DNA of 64,000 bases from Protula sp. h YS-2021 (lineage: Eukaryota > Annelida > Polychaeta > Sabellida > Serpulidae): the NCBI GenBank assembly GCA_949752745.1, contig OX457028.1:5948095-6012094 (forward strand), given 5' to 3'. Below the pieces are notes generated by a model. The model saw only the letters and a program-made list of their open reading frames with translations. It had not been told where the DNA came from and ran no database searches. Within the stretch, counting starts at the first letter, position 1, and the number at the start of each line of letters is the position of its first letter. A program made the position numbers and the translations under genes. Shown one piece after another: positions 44,951-56,579 of the stretch.

Positions 44951-47020
44951 GTTAATATCAGTGGTTTATATTCACGGGACCGATGTAAGAATCACATTGC
45001 TTGGTCCATTTGAATTGGTGTACTTAATTTATTGTTCATGCTCGAGATTAATTCTGTTTGCCTTTAGATTTCCTTTTAGGCCGTTAAATTTGATTGACAG
45101 GAATGGTGTTTCCCGGTATTCGGTCTCAAAAAGGTATAATTTGTATCTGCTTGGCGATTTTCCTGTTTGTTAGTCTTCTGTTCACTAGTTTACTTCTTTA
45201 AGTGCAAGTGAAAAAAATTTGATATAATCGATTACGAATGACTGCTTTGAATAATTAATGATAAAATATCAAAATAACGATAAGTTATTTTGTTAGTACC
45301 GCTGTTGCACAGTCATCTAAAAGATTTATATTTGATGTTTGTCATATATAATTGATAGAATAAGTAAACACTCATGATTCAGTCGTTCACGTAACGTGAT
45401 TTCTTTCGAATACTCGGAGTGATAAATTTGAAGTAACACTCTTCAGTTGTGCGCGTTGTGTTCCCGAAAAAACCTATGAATGAAAAATCCTGCCCCGTCC
45501 CTTTCTGTAACGAAAACTGCGTCTGGCCATATAATTATACCTTTTCTCAATTTCTTTTGTACATATGGTAACACATATGTCCCATTGTGGGATACAGAGT
45601 GAGTGCTAAGCTTGGTTTTCAAGTACCAGGTATGTGTGGGCGTGCTAGACGGTCTGGTTAGACTCGGAAATTACTGCAAAATTACATATCCATGGATTCC
45701 GAAAGACCTGAGGGTGGAGGTACTTTGGTGAAGGGGAAAAGACGACACTTTGTGTGTTCGGATGGTGATCCTAAATCAATATTTTCTAGGCGTCTATTCA
45801 TCGTCAAGATGAATGATGTTTCCACTTTATGTGCAACATTATCACAACATTGATTAGATGTCGAATAACGAGGCTAATCAACTCTGGCAGGTAGATGTTT
45901 CAACATCCATAATAAATGAATCAACCATTATCCGACGCGGATACAACGTCATGTGAGACGGCTATCCAAATTTGAAGGCTATCCAAGACTCATCCTCTTT
46001 CTCCCTCTCCCTCCTGCGCCCTGCCTAACCTCCTTCCCTCTCTCTTTCTGTATAACTCCCGTATTCCCTCCCTCCCTCCCTCCTCACTCCCTCCCTCCCT
46101 CCCTCCCTCACTTTCTATTTATTTATTAAGTATTTGATGATTTGAAATGTCTGCTGTTTCAATGGTTGTAAATACAGCTTTCTTTGTGTATGAGAGTGCG
46201 TTTTACCTTTACCTTTTTATACATATATGTCCCTGGCTTCTCTATCCGTGATTCACATTACGCAGTTTTCTACTGTTTATGCTTACCCAGTTGGGGATAA
46301 CTCCGTGACCTCGTGTGAATAAAGTGCAATTCACGATTTCGAATAGGTTAAGGAATAGTTATTAAACAAGACATGCTTAAAATCTGAAAGGCATATTCCT
46401 GAAGGAACGCGCACAAACATTTTATAAAGAGATTATTTGGACAACAGACATGCGAATGCATGTTAACCAAATTGTGAAGGTATTATTCAACCGAGTGATA
46501 ATGAATATGCCACATCCGTTCCAATTATTTTTTTATTCATTACCGAATTGAAAGGGAAACTAAGTTCAGTTAGTACAGTTTTTTTTCAAAAATAGACAGA
46601 ACTAGACAGAACTAGGTAGACAGCTATGCATTCATCTCGTGCATTAAAATTTCTGTAATTTTAAGAAATTTATAACTAACATACCAGTCTATTCGAATGA
46701 CCTTGATCATGAAAAGTGCTGATTCACATTTTTTGCTTATTAAAACTTCATATACTCAATAGTTGTTTACCCTGTTGCATATTTTTACGTAGTTGTTTCT
46801 GACTTAAAATTGCAAGGTTGTATCATCCAGGGATGGGCGGGTTGAAAGGTTGCTCAGAAGAATAAAGTGACAGCACCTGATAACAACCATGGTCGGTTAA
46901 TCGCGAAAGTACCGTTTGTTTTTAACTTGTAAAAAACAGCCTAAAAGTGAAGAAAAATTTATTTAGTAATATTTAAGAACGGAAATAACGTCATGGTGCA
47001 GGTGCAGAAATGAGTTTTTG
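44951..47020. other. Intergenic DNA with a CCCT-rich tract
   Basis: No gene recognised. A (CTCC/CCCT)n stretch lies at about 46064-46110. Possibly the 5' flank of the downstream PWWP gene, but no promoter element can be supported. Confidence 0.4.

Positions 47021-47022
<2 letters not shown>

Positions 47023-47096
<74 letters not shown>
47023..47096. repeat. (GT)n microsatellite
   Basis: About 74 bp of GT repeats. Confidence 0.95.
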
Positions 47097-47098
<2 letters not shown>

Positions 47099-47959
47099 AT
47101 GCGGCTTCGTCGGGAAACAAGACGAATTGGTGTGTATCACGTTGCAATGTTAAAGTGAAACGGACCGAATTTCGGTCCGTTTCGCATTTTGGTCGGGTCG
47201 TCCGTTTCGCAAATCTGTGTAAGGGGCTCATTTTGCGAAACAGGACGTGCTCTTTCACCTGAGACCACATGCCTATTTCGCAGAAATTTACAGAGACCTT
47301 CAAAATTTCTGTGTAAAATAGTTCTCACACCAACATATAGGTGGCTACCTACCATGAACTCTGTGTGAGAAAAGCACGTGGAACGAGAGCCAATCAGAAG
47401 GCGTACACATCTTTCGATCTGTGTGAAATCTATTTTTATATCATATTTCAACCAATCAGGTGCTAGCACATGTGTCAGGGGAGCGCGACCACGTGTTGGA
47501 ATGGACCCGGCCCCGGGTGGTTGTCTACTTTTTGGCCTACATTTTAGTAGATTCTGGGGTGGCATATCCGTATAATTGTATTTAAAACAGGAAGAATAAT
47601 ATCGCAAATACGTTTTAAAGTTATTTATTGTTTTGTTTGTACCCTATAAATCTCAAAAATCAAAGTTAAAGTTGAGGGTAAACAAGGCAACACCCCTTTT
47701 GGTAGTGGACGATAATACCAGAAAGTTTCCACTTCATTTTTTAAAGTACATATTTTTGTTTAACTGAAGCAAAGTGTCACATAATTTATTAAGCAATCGT
47801 TAGGGTTTGTTTATCTTCGTAGATTCTTGTTTTTTTTTAAACCAAGTCATTCGTTTGACATATTATTCTCGGTTTCTTTATGTAAGCCGGTCTGTTTCGC
47901 AAGCCTCATGTATGCGTGTTGTGTGTGAATTGCAGTCACTTTAAACTCTCAGTACAATT

Positions 47960-48290
47960 TATAACCTTTTGTTGTGCGAACAGGCGTGTTTCGTATCCGT
48001 ACATGTCTTATTTACACTCAATCTTTCTGTGGCTAGCGCTGAAATTGACTTAATCTCTCATTACTTGATGCCCTTAAACTTGACTGCTGTGTTCACCAAA
48101 TTCTCCCAAATTCGCCTGGTTTCGCTGTGTAGAGGCAGGTTCTTGAGTGATGCCATTTTATATTTTTCTGGGGTGTACAAGCGTGTGTCATGTGCGTGCA
48201 AGTCTAATATACACTCAGCCTTTCCGTCAATATCACTTAAACTGAGTTTCGTTTCTCACTGCTTGGTGACCTTTATCTTAATTGTGCTGT
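47960..48290 (+). repeat. Degenerate tandem repeat of about 205 bp
   Basis: Two diverged copies: tacaytc(a/g)... ctcaatctttc, gaaattgactt, tctcattacttgatg versus ctcagcctttcc, aaactgagtttc, tctcactgcttggtg. A third partial copy lies at 48665-48710. Confidence 0.5.
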
Positions 48291-48359
48291 CTTTTTTTTA
48301 AATTCGGCTTATTTCACTTTGACTGAAACTAATACTCCAAAACTGCATTTTTGTATTAG

Positions 48360-48730
48360 CGCAAATAGAATGGGTGCGCGACCTCCCCCGCTCCTCCCTC
48401 ACCTCCCGTCCCTAGAGCAAAATGCAATGGTAAAGCCTATTAGTCATAAAAAAATGTTTAACACTGTTAAACTTAAGATTTTTGCAGGCGCGAACTCCCT
48501 CCCCCTCTCCCATATACAACCACTGCGAAATTGGTAGTTGATAAACGCATTAAAATCGGCTTATTTTATTCACTGCAGGACGCAATCCTTCAAAAATATG
48601 TTGCTCCATTAGTGTAGCTAGTGGGAGACAATGACGTGCAACACCCCTCCCTTTATCGAAAAAAATATCACTTTAACTGAGTTTCACTGTCCTTAATCTT
48701 GAGTATGCTTTATTTTAAAAAAAAAAACAA

Positions 48731-48761
<31 letters not shown>

Positions 48762-49030
48762 GATTCGTTTCCCATTGACTTTACGTTTTGGCACATCAAA
48801 ACGGCTTTTTTTCGAGCGAAAAATTGTAGTATTTGTACTGTTAAATTGGCGCAACAACGGGGTGGGGTACATTCGGGGTAAACCCAACCCTTTCCCCAAA
48901 AGCGAAATGCTCTGGTAAAGTCTAGAAGTGAAAAAAAAATTTGCCGGCCAGATCCCCCTCACCCTTCTTCCTCCTCTCTTGCACGCGCCAACTGCGAAAT
49001 TGAAGTTGATAAACACACGGAAACGGCTAT
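48360..49030 (+). repeat. Degenerate direct repeat, period about 520 bp
   Basis: Shared blocks: agcaaaatgcaatggtaaag/aagcgaaatgctctggtaaag, a C-rich ctccctcccc stretch, aactgcgaaattg-agttgataaac and cggcta/cggctta. Confidence 0.55.
48730..48758. repeat. (GA)n microsatellite
   Basis: About 28 bp of GA repeats in non-coding DNA. Confidence 0.9.
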
Positions 49031-49445
49031 TCGCAGTTGATTTGCTTGCATCTGTGAACGGGCTAAAGCGAGAGATTCTCACGCACATGTGATAGGCTGA
49101 TTGTGTATTATTGTGCGCTGTTTTATTTGTTTGAGCACTACTTTTATGATTGGCTTGCCTTGTTACTATTTACACGCGAAAAATGTCATATCTATCTTCC
49201 ATATATGGTTCTCAGATCCCCCCCCCCTCTCCATCCACACCCCCGTCCTCCTTCACGGCGGAATTGCCAGTTCAAACACGTATCAGCTCTATTGCGCAGT
49301 TGATTTGCTTTGATCTGTGAACGGGCTAAAAGCTCGAGATTCCCACGCTCATGACAGGCTAACTGTATATTATTGTGCGCTGTTTTAATTGTGTGAGCAC
49401 TACTTTTATGATTGGCTTGCCTTGTTACTGTTTACGCGCGAAATA
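49030..49445 (+). repeat. Direct repeat, period about 260 bp
   Basis: Two copies share gcagttgatttgctt, atctgtgaacgggctaaa, tattattgtgcgctgtttta and gagcactacttttatgattg. The copies are separated by a C-rich spacer. Confidence 0.75.
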
Positions 49446-49692
49446 ATCCGTTATTTTGTTAAGGTTTTTTGTCGTTAAAATGCTTGTTTGGTGATATCTT
49501 TTAGCTTGTGTTAGTTTATAAAAATATGGCAGGGTTTGGAATGAAATTATCTGCGAAACACTAGACTGTGTACATGAACTTGAATGCTTTTTTTACTCAG
49601 TATGCAAATTAACCTGTCACGCGCGCGTCTTTGTTCTTGGTGACATCACTTTCAATGCAGAAAGCGTCCAGGACACATGTGGATAATTTTTG

Positions 49693-52600
49693 AAAAATTA
49701 GAAGTGGATAAAAAGTTAATGATGATATGCCTGAAAGGTAAATACACACATGTTAAAAGGGCGATTATTTTGTGAATCACGAGAAAATGTTGTTTTAGCG
49801 TGTTTGGTGTGATTTGTGGCATTTTTTTAAGAATGTTTAAGATGCTGCTGGAAAAATACAGGCTTAATTGTGAGGGCGTCAAATTCTGGGCTAACATCTC
49901 TTTTCATTTTACGGATTTAAGTGTTTAGGAATGTTTGCTCAGAAAATTGTTGCTCAGTTTCGCTTGCTGTCGATGTGTTCTTTTGATGGATTTCTTGGTT
50001 TACAATTTTATGTAAGTGGCCACTGCTGGGAACTAGCTCTTTTAGGCCCGGTCCTTGGGACCCGGGTCTTTGAAAAAGGAGGGTCCAAAGCTCTTTAGGG
50101 AGGATCCGAACCGTGTTAAGATGAAATAGGGCGCAAGAACACATGATTTTTTGCGGCTCAGTCGGAGTCTGGGTAGCCAAAAAGGAGGGTCAATTTCCAG
50201 CCCTGTTAATACGTACCCAGACTTTTGCCAATTTTAACCCCCCCCCCTCCCCTGAATGCAGTCTGGATGCTTTGCCCCCCCCCCTCCACCTTGAACGCTT
50301 TCAAGAATAAGCTAAGTCGCACTTTTGACTTTTGCGGAAAAATTTTTGCGTTTCGACTGAATTCAGATGGGATTAGGATGTAAATGATAGAAAAAAAACG
50401 GCATGGATGGTCTCTTAGAATGTAAAAAAAAATCGGTCAGTTTCGCGCAGTTATAGCTTGTGCTGTCGGCTCATACCTAGGATTGGGATTCCTTCTTGCT
50501 ACTCCGTGAGGGACTACACATACAACGGTCAGAGAGATTTTGAATGTCCCATATCAGAATAATGTGGCAGGGGGCCCCGATATGGCCATAGCAGTAAAAA
50601 AAAGATAGAAAAATGACAATGCTATACAAAATGTATCCGGTCACTTGTCGGTTAGTTTCGCTAAGATTTATGGATTGTGTTGTCGTTATTTCAAATTCCC
50701 AATATATTCAGCTAATGATAATTCTCTTATTGCTTTCACAGATGCCGCTGAAAAAAGGGTGCATTAAAAAGACAAAGGTCCCAGAGAAGTTCGTTGATCT
50801 GCAGCGCTACAGAGCAGGTGACGTTGTGCTTCACATGTATAGAGGGAAGTGGTGGCCTGCACGTGTGGAAGGCCGGGACCCTGACGGAAGTATAGAAGTC
50901 TCGTTTTGCGGTTTTGACTTTGCGTAAGTTCTTTAACATTTTTCTATTGCTTTCCTGTAAAACCAGGTTGATTTAGATTCCCTTTTGTTTTTGCGTGTTC
51001 TTGTGGAATGATGACGTCCTATTCGCCGAAATTATACTTTTGTAGAGTTGAAAGACCAGTGTATTGTAGCATTGTTTTGCTCCTGTAATAACTGAAAAAA
51101 AACTTGACAAGGACAGAAGTGACGTCCTTACAGCCGCTGAGAGTGATGCATGATTTCAAAACATTCTTTCATTTTTAGTCCGGAGACAGTTTCCGATCCC
51201 AGGAAGCTCAAACCGTTTCCTATGGCTGTGGGAATTGGTAATATGTTATTAAGAAATAACAGATTTTTTTCCTTCCCTGTGATTGGGTTAAATGTCTGTT
51301 TTGTCGTTTCATGGTTTGCCAATCTCCGTTTCCGTTGAGTTTTGCATGATAGTGCTTCATAAGTTTGCAGGTTCGATTATCTAGCCGGAAGCATCAGACC
51401 CAAAAGGACTTGTATTTTTTCAGTATCCTAGAAGAAGTGCTTAATCCCTGTATTGCCAGTTGCACGTTCTCATTGCTAAACGGACTGTATATGCGAGATT
51501 TTACTTATTCGTATACCACCTATTTTTAAATTTTCTCTTAGTTGTCTGTTCCCTCTGTAACTTGCGTGGAAGGGAAATTGAAGTGACCATTGTGTACGTG
51601 TAATTTTTGTGCTCACGCCTTTGAATTATGAAAAAGTATCGTTTTTCTTTACGCACTGTGTGTTTTCGCATGGTTTTCGGGAATGATTTATGTGCGTCTA
51701 AACTTGTATGGAATGAAATGTGGAATGATTAAGCATTCCGTCATTTTTTCTGCAGAAGAGGTGTCTAAATACCCCGGGAAGGGATACATCAAGGCCTGGG
51801 CAGAAGCCGCAAAGAGGTTATGCGGCAGGGATCAGAGCCACTTGACCCATTTTGTGGGTGAAATTGTTGGGGGACCGGTTAAAGATGACAGTTCGGATGT
51901 TAACCAAGCCTGTAGACAGATGAAGAAAGCAGCGGAAAATATCCCTGCGCGGGTAAAAAATTAAAAGTGGATAAAAAGTTAATGAGGATATGCCTGAAAG
52001 GTAAATACACACATGTTAAAAGCGCGGTTATTTTGTGAATCACGAGAAAATGTTGTTTTAGCGTGTTTGGTGTGATTTGTGGCATTTTTTTAAGAATGTT
52101 TAAGATGCTGCTGTAAAAATACAGGCTTAATTGTGAGGACGGCAAATTCTGGGCTAACATCTCTTTTCATTTTACGGATTTAAGTGTTTAGGAATGTTTG
52201 CTCAGAAAATTGTTGCTCAGTTTCGCTTGAAAATGCTGTCGATGTTGTCTTTTCATGGATTTCTTGGTTTACAATTTTTTGTAAGTGGCCACTGCTGGAA
52301 ACTAGCTTTTTTAGGCCCAAGGACCCGGGTCTTTGAAAAAGGAGGGTCCAAAGCTCTTTAGGAAGGATCCGAACCGTGTTAAGATGAAATAGGGCGCAAG
52401 AAGACCTGATTTTTCGCGGCTCAGTCGGAGTCTGGGTAGCCAAAAAGGAGGGTCTCGGACCCCTGCCAATTTCCAGCCCTGTTAATACGTACACAGACTT
52501 TTGCCAATTTTAAACCCCCTCCCCTGAACGCAGTCCGGATGCTTTGGCCCGCCCCCTCCACCTTGAACGCTTAAAAGAATAAGCCAATTCGCACTTCGAC

Positions 52601-54225
52601 TTTTGCGGAAAAATTTTTGCGTTTCGGCTGAATTCAGATGGGATTAGGATGTAAATGATAGAAAAAAAAACTGCATGGATGGTCTCTTAGAATGTAAAAA
52701 AAAATCGGTCAGTTTCGCGCAGTTATAGCTTATGCTGTCGGGTCATACCTAAGATTGGGATTCCTTCTTGCTACTCCATGAGGGATTCCACATACAACGG
52801 TTAGAGTGATTTTGAATGTCCCATATCAGAATAATGTGGCAGGGGGCCCCGATATGGCCATAGCAGTAAAAAAAGATAGAAAAATGACAATGCTATACAA
52901 AATGTATCCGGTCACTTGTCGGTTAGTTTCGCTAAGATTTATGGATTGTGTTGTCGTTATTTCAAATTCCCAATATATTCAGCTAATGATAATTCTCTTA
53001 TTGCTTTCACAGATGCCGCTGAAAAAAGGGTGCATTAAAAAGACAAAGGTCCCAGAGAAGTTCGTTGATCTGCAGCGCTACAGAGCAGGTGACGTTGTGC
53101 TTCACATGTATAGAGGGAAGTGGTGGCCTGCACGTGTGGAAGGCCGGGACCCTGACGGAAGTATAGAAGTCTCGTTTTGCGGTTTTGACTTTGCGTAAGT
53201 TCTTTAACATTTTTCTATTGCTTTCCTGTAAAACCAGGTTGATTTAGATTCCCTTTTGTTTTTGCGTGTTCTTGTGGAATGATGACGTCCTATTCGCCGA
53301 AATTATACTTTTGTAGAGTTGAAAGACCAGTGTATTGTAGCATTGTTTTGCTCCTGTAATAACTGAAAAAAAACTTGACAAGGACAGAAGTGACGTCCTT
53401 ACAGCCGCTGAGAGTGATGCATGATTTCAAAACATTCTTTCATTTTTAGTCCGGAGACAGTTTCCGATCCCAGGAAGCTCAAACCGTTTCCTATGGCTGT
53501 GGGAATTGGTAATATGTTATTAAGAAATGACAGATTTTTTTTCCTTCCCTGTGATTGGGTTAAATGTCTGTTTTGTCGTTTCATGGTTTGCCAATCTCCG
53601 TTTCCGTTGAGTTTTGCATGATAGTGCTTCACAAGTTTGCAGGTTCGATTATCTAGCCGGAAGCATCAGACCCAAAAGGACTTGTATTTTTTCAGTATCC
53701 TAGAAGAAGTGCTTAATCCCTGTATTGCCAGTTGCACGTTCTCATTGCTAAACGGACTGTATATGCGAGATTTTACTTATTCGTATACCACCTATTTTTA
53801 AATTTTCTCTTAGTTGTCTGTTCCCTCTGTAACTTGCGTGGAAGGGAAATTGAAGTGACCATTGTGTACGTGTAATTTTTGTGCTCACGCTTTGGAATTA
53901 TGAAAAAGTATCGTTTTTCTTTACGCACTGTGTGTTTTCGCATGGTTTTTGGGAATGATTTATGTGCGTCTAAACTTGTATGGAATGAAATGTGAAATGA
54001 TTAAGCATTCCGTCATTTTTTCTGCAGAAGAGGTGTCTAAATACCCCGGGAAGGGATACATCAAGGCCTGGGCAGAAGCCGCAAAGAGGTTATGCGGCAG
54101 GGATCAGAGCCACTTGACCCATTTTGTGGGTGAAATTGTTGGGGGACCGGTTAAAGATGACAGTTTGGATGTTAACCAAGCCTATAGACAGATTAAGAAA
54201 GCAGCGGAAAATATCCCTGCGCCGG
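49693..54225 (+). repeat. 2.27-kb tandem duplication carrying PWWP exons 1-3
   Basis: 49693-51955 and 51956-54225 are direct copies, offset 2263-2271 bp. The exon-containing part (about 50560 onwards) is almost identical; the upstream part has more indels. The junction lies in gcgcgggtaaaaaatta, joining exon 3 of copy 1 to the upstream intron sequence. Confidence 0.95.
50742..51952 (+). CDS. PWWP-domain gene, exons 1-3, first copy
   Basis: Exons 50742-50923, 51179-51237 and 51756-51952, all with AG/GT borders. Exon 1 begins at ATG immediately after an acceptor (tttcacag/ATG) and encodes the PWWP core: RAGDVVLHMYRGKWWPARVE, then SIEVSFCGFDFA. Exon 2 adds PRKLKPFPMAVG, the end of the barrel; exon 3 adds the helical tail KGYIKAWAEAAKRLCGRDQS and HFVGEIVGG. 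PWWP domains bind nucleosomes carrying methylated H3K36 and DNA. In this copy exon 3 runs into the duplication junction. Its new donor CGG/GTAAAA leaves phase 0, which fits the phase-0 start of the second copy's exon 1. It could thus give a protein with two PWWP domains, or be skipped, or be non-functional. A 5' non-coding exon must exist upstream but was not found. Confidence 0.75.
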
Positions 54226-56054
54226 TTTCAGGTAATTACAGGTGGACGAATATACAACATATATTTTGCTTGACGCGTATTTCTCGTTTCATTCAACATT
54301 TCATTTTGTCTGTGTGAGTGTGATCCGAAGGGCAGTTTCATTATTTTACTGAACCGGAACTTGCAAGACTGAAGCGAAACGGACTGTTGTCAGAATTTTG
54401 AACGTGCGTGTCCTGTGCGGCTAAGCTTTAAATTATTCAAGGATGAAATAAGGACGTTATAGTTTATGACTCGGCTGTTACATTAACATTGACATTGGAA
54501 GAAAAGTAACCACAGAGTTTAAAATAATTTTAAAAGCATCTGTTCATTTCGCTTGCACAGATTAACTGGTTGACATTTTCATACAATATCCCTGTTGCAG
54601 CGATCGAAAGGCATGGCACAGAAGTTACGGTCACCATTGGGGAGAGGGTGGCGCAATCCGAAGATCGTAGTTCGGACAGCGATTGCGTCATTACGGGCGC
54701 CGATACCACGTCAAAAGAGCTTTGTGAGAGACCAGTGAAAAGGGAAGAGGGGGCACACACACATTCATCGCAGGGCGAAAAAGACACAAAACTCTCAGCG
54801 AATGCGGAATCGGCTGTTGAAGGGGCATCTTCTGAGAAGTTGCTGGGTAAGTGATGATTTTGCGTTTATAAAGGGTAAGAATTGTTGCTGATATGTGAAG
54901 GAGTATCGTGATATATGTAACACTAGTGCAGATTTGGTCAAGCCAACCAGGTGTTGGCGTTTTAAAGAATTCAAAACATTTTTCGTGCGTTATGGTTGTC
55001 GGCGAAACGAACTGCTTATCAGTGCCCACTGCTGTGATTGTAAGAGTTTTGTACAGTTCAGCTTTGAATTGAAGATGAAATGTGAAGGTTATTCCTGGGC
55101 GCTTCATGGTCTCTTCAAAGGTAGTTGCTATTTTGACTTGATGTGAAGTTGTCAGTGTCTCTGTCGTACGAACTCGCAGTGATTTAGCGTTTGTAATAAC
55201 AGTGTTATACTTTTTCAGAAAATGTCCCCGTTGCTGCAATCGGAAGCCGTGACACAGAAGTCGCGGTCTGAGTTGGGGAGGGGGTGGCGCAATCCGAAGA
55301 ACGTAGTTCGGACAGCGATTGCGTCATTACGGGCGCCGATACCACGTCAAAAGAGCTTTGTGAGGGACCAGTGAAAAGGGGGCACACACACATTCATCGC
55401 AGGGCGAAAAAGACACAAAACTCTCTGCGAATGCGGAATCGGCTGTTGAAGGGGCATCTTCTGAGAAGATGCTGGGTAAGTGAGGCTTTTGCATTTATAA
55501 AGCATTTATAAAGGGTAAGAGAATTGTTGCTGAGGTGTGTCGGAAGGAGTATATTGATATATGTAGCAGTAGTGCAGATTTGGTCAAGCAAACCAGGTGT
55601 TGGCATTTTAAAGAATTCAAAACATTTTTCGTGCGTTATGGTTGTTGGCGAAACGGACTGCTTATCAATGCCCACTGCTGTGATTCCGGAAGACCATGAG
55701 GGCAATTACTGCTGCTGTCCTATTTGGATTTTGCATGTTAAATCCTGCTAAGGCATTGCTTAAGCACTGCCTAAGCAGGATTTCACTTGCAAAATCCAAG
55801 TACGGCAGCAGCAGTAGTGGCCCTCCAGGTCTTCGCTTATATCACATAAATGCATTTACCACTTGCTTGTATAACTCTCATGTCTGTCATTTTGTTTTGT
55901 TGCAGAAGCTGCTGGACTTGTTTGCAGGATGGTAGAGAGGCCTGGAGGGGTAGATGCGGAGGTATTTGCGGGACATGAAATTGCGACATGTGTTTTGAGG
56001 GATGTGGTAGAGCACTGCCTGTGGGGAATATGTGGCCTATGCACACTGCTCTAG
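53013..56054 (+). CDS. PWWP-domain gene, second exon copies to stop (279 aa)
   Basis: Exons 53013-53194, 53450-53508, 54028-54231, 54601-54846 and 55906-56054 sum to 840 nt, exactly 280 codons with stop, and all phases match. The first three encode the PWWP domain (GKWWPARVEGRDPDGSIEV) and its helical tail. The fourth encodes an acidic, Ser-rich linker (DRSSDSDCVITGADTTSKEL, AVEGASSEKLL). The fifth encodes AAGLVCRMVERPGG, FAGHEIATCVLRDVVEH and ends at TAG. Exon 3 differs from copy 1 by S/L, C/Y and M/I changes. I do not recognise the protein beyond its PWWP domain. Likely nuclear and chromatin-associated, by family. AATAAA signals lie at 58857 and 58886. Confidence 0.82.
54585..55690 (+). repeat. 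Tandem duplication of exon 4 plus intron, period about 635 bp
   Basis: Exon 4 and the following intron (gtgcagatttggtcaagc, aggtgttggc, aagaattcaaaacattttt, cgtgcgttatggttgt) recur in order from about 55213. Divergence is clearly greater than in the 2.27-kb duplication, so this event is older. Confidence 0.85.
55219..55476 (+). pseudogene. Dead duplicate of PWWP-gene exon 4
   Basis: About 635 bp downstream of exon 4 lies a second copy containing the same SSDSDCVITGADTTSKELCE block and donor (CTGG/GTAAGT). Its original acceptor cag is changed to ctg; an upstream cag at about 55220 could replace it, reading ENVPVAAIG. A TGA follows soon after (after DTEVAV), and a 7-base deletion after AAAAGG shifts the frame. 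Inclusion would truncate the protein, so it is probably skipped. Confidence 0.8.
55692..55831 (+). ncRNA. Long intronic hairpin, 64-nt arms, 12-nt loop
   Basis: Arm 55692-55755 and arm 55768-55831 are the same length and pair with about ten mismatches and no indels; the loop is ttgcttaagcac. The stem lies on the sense strand in the last intron of the PWWP gene, 75 bp before exon 5. It could be an unusually long microRNA or endo-siRNA precursor, or a foldback MITE. No mature sequence is recognised. Confidence 0.5.
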
Positions 56055-56413
56055 TTTGCATTTCACTTTTCTCTCATAAAGTGACCGACTGTAAATTTAT
56101 GAAAGTAGCGGTGATGGGTAGTACGGGCAGGTTTCATGTGACAGGGTCACAAAAGCTGCCAAGTTTGCCGATGTGTTTAAAAAAGAAATACTTGCGTCGT
56201 AGATTTCGCGTGGGTGCACTATATTTCGCATAGTTATGGATGTGTGCGTACATTTCGCTTGTCAGTTCGAAAGTTTTAACTGTGCTATTTACAGTTCACT
56301 GTTCTTATGCGAAGCGACCGACTTTAAAGTTATGAGCATTGCGAAATTGGGTAGTACAAGTAAATTGTATGTGACAGAATCTCAAAACTTCCAAATTTTG
56401 CTGGTGTTTCTGT

Positions 56414-56579
56414 AAGAACATTTTGGTGTTCGCACATTTCGCGTGGTCGTGTACGTACACTTGGCTTGTCAGTTCGAAAGCTTTTTAACTGTGTTATTTG
56501 CAGTTCACTTTCTCCCACCAAGTGACCGACTTTGGTACGTACAAAACCATGCGAAATGTGCGAGCATCAAAATGTTCTT
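56414..56579 (+). repeat. Inverted repeat spanning units B and C, copy 1
   Basis: 56414-56458 and 56535-56579 are complementary over 45 nt with five mismatches and a 76-nt loop. Ends are gtacgtac and aagaacatttt. Confidence 0.85.

Noticed and set aside
46060..46110. Polypyrimidine regulatory tract
   Set aside because: A simple (CTCC)n repeat without other promoter signals.
48693..49088. 131-codon open frame (-)
   Set aside because: Includes a GA microsatellite (Ser-Leu repeats) and degenerate repeat sequence; no motif.
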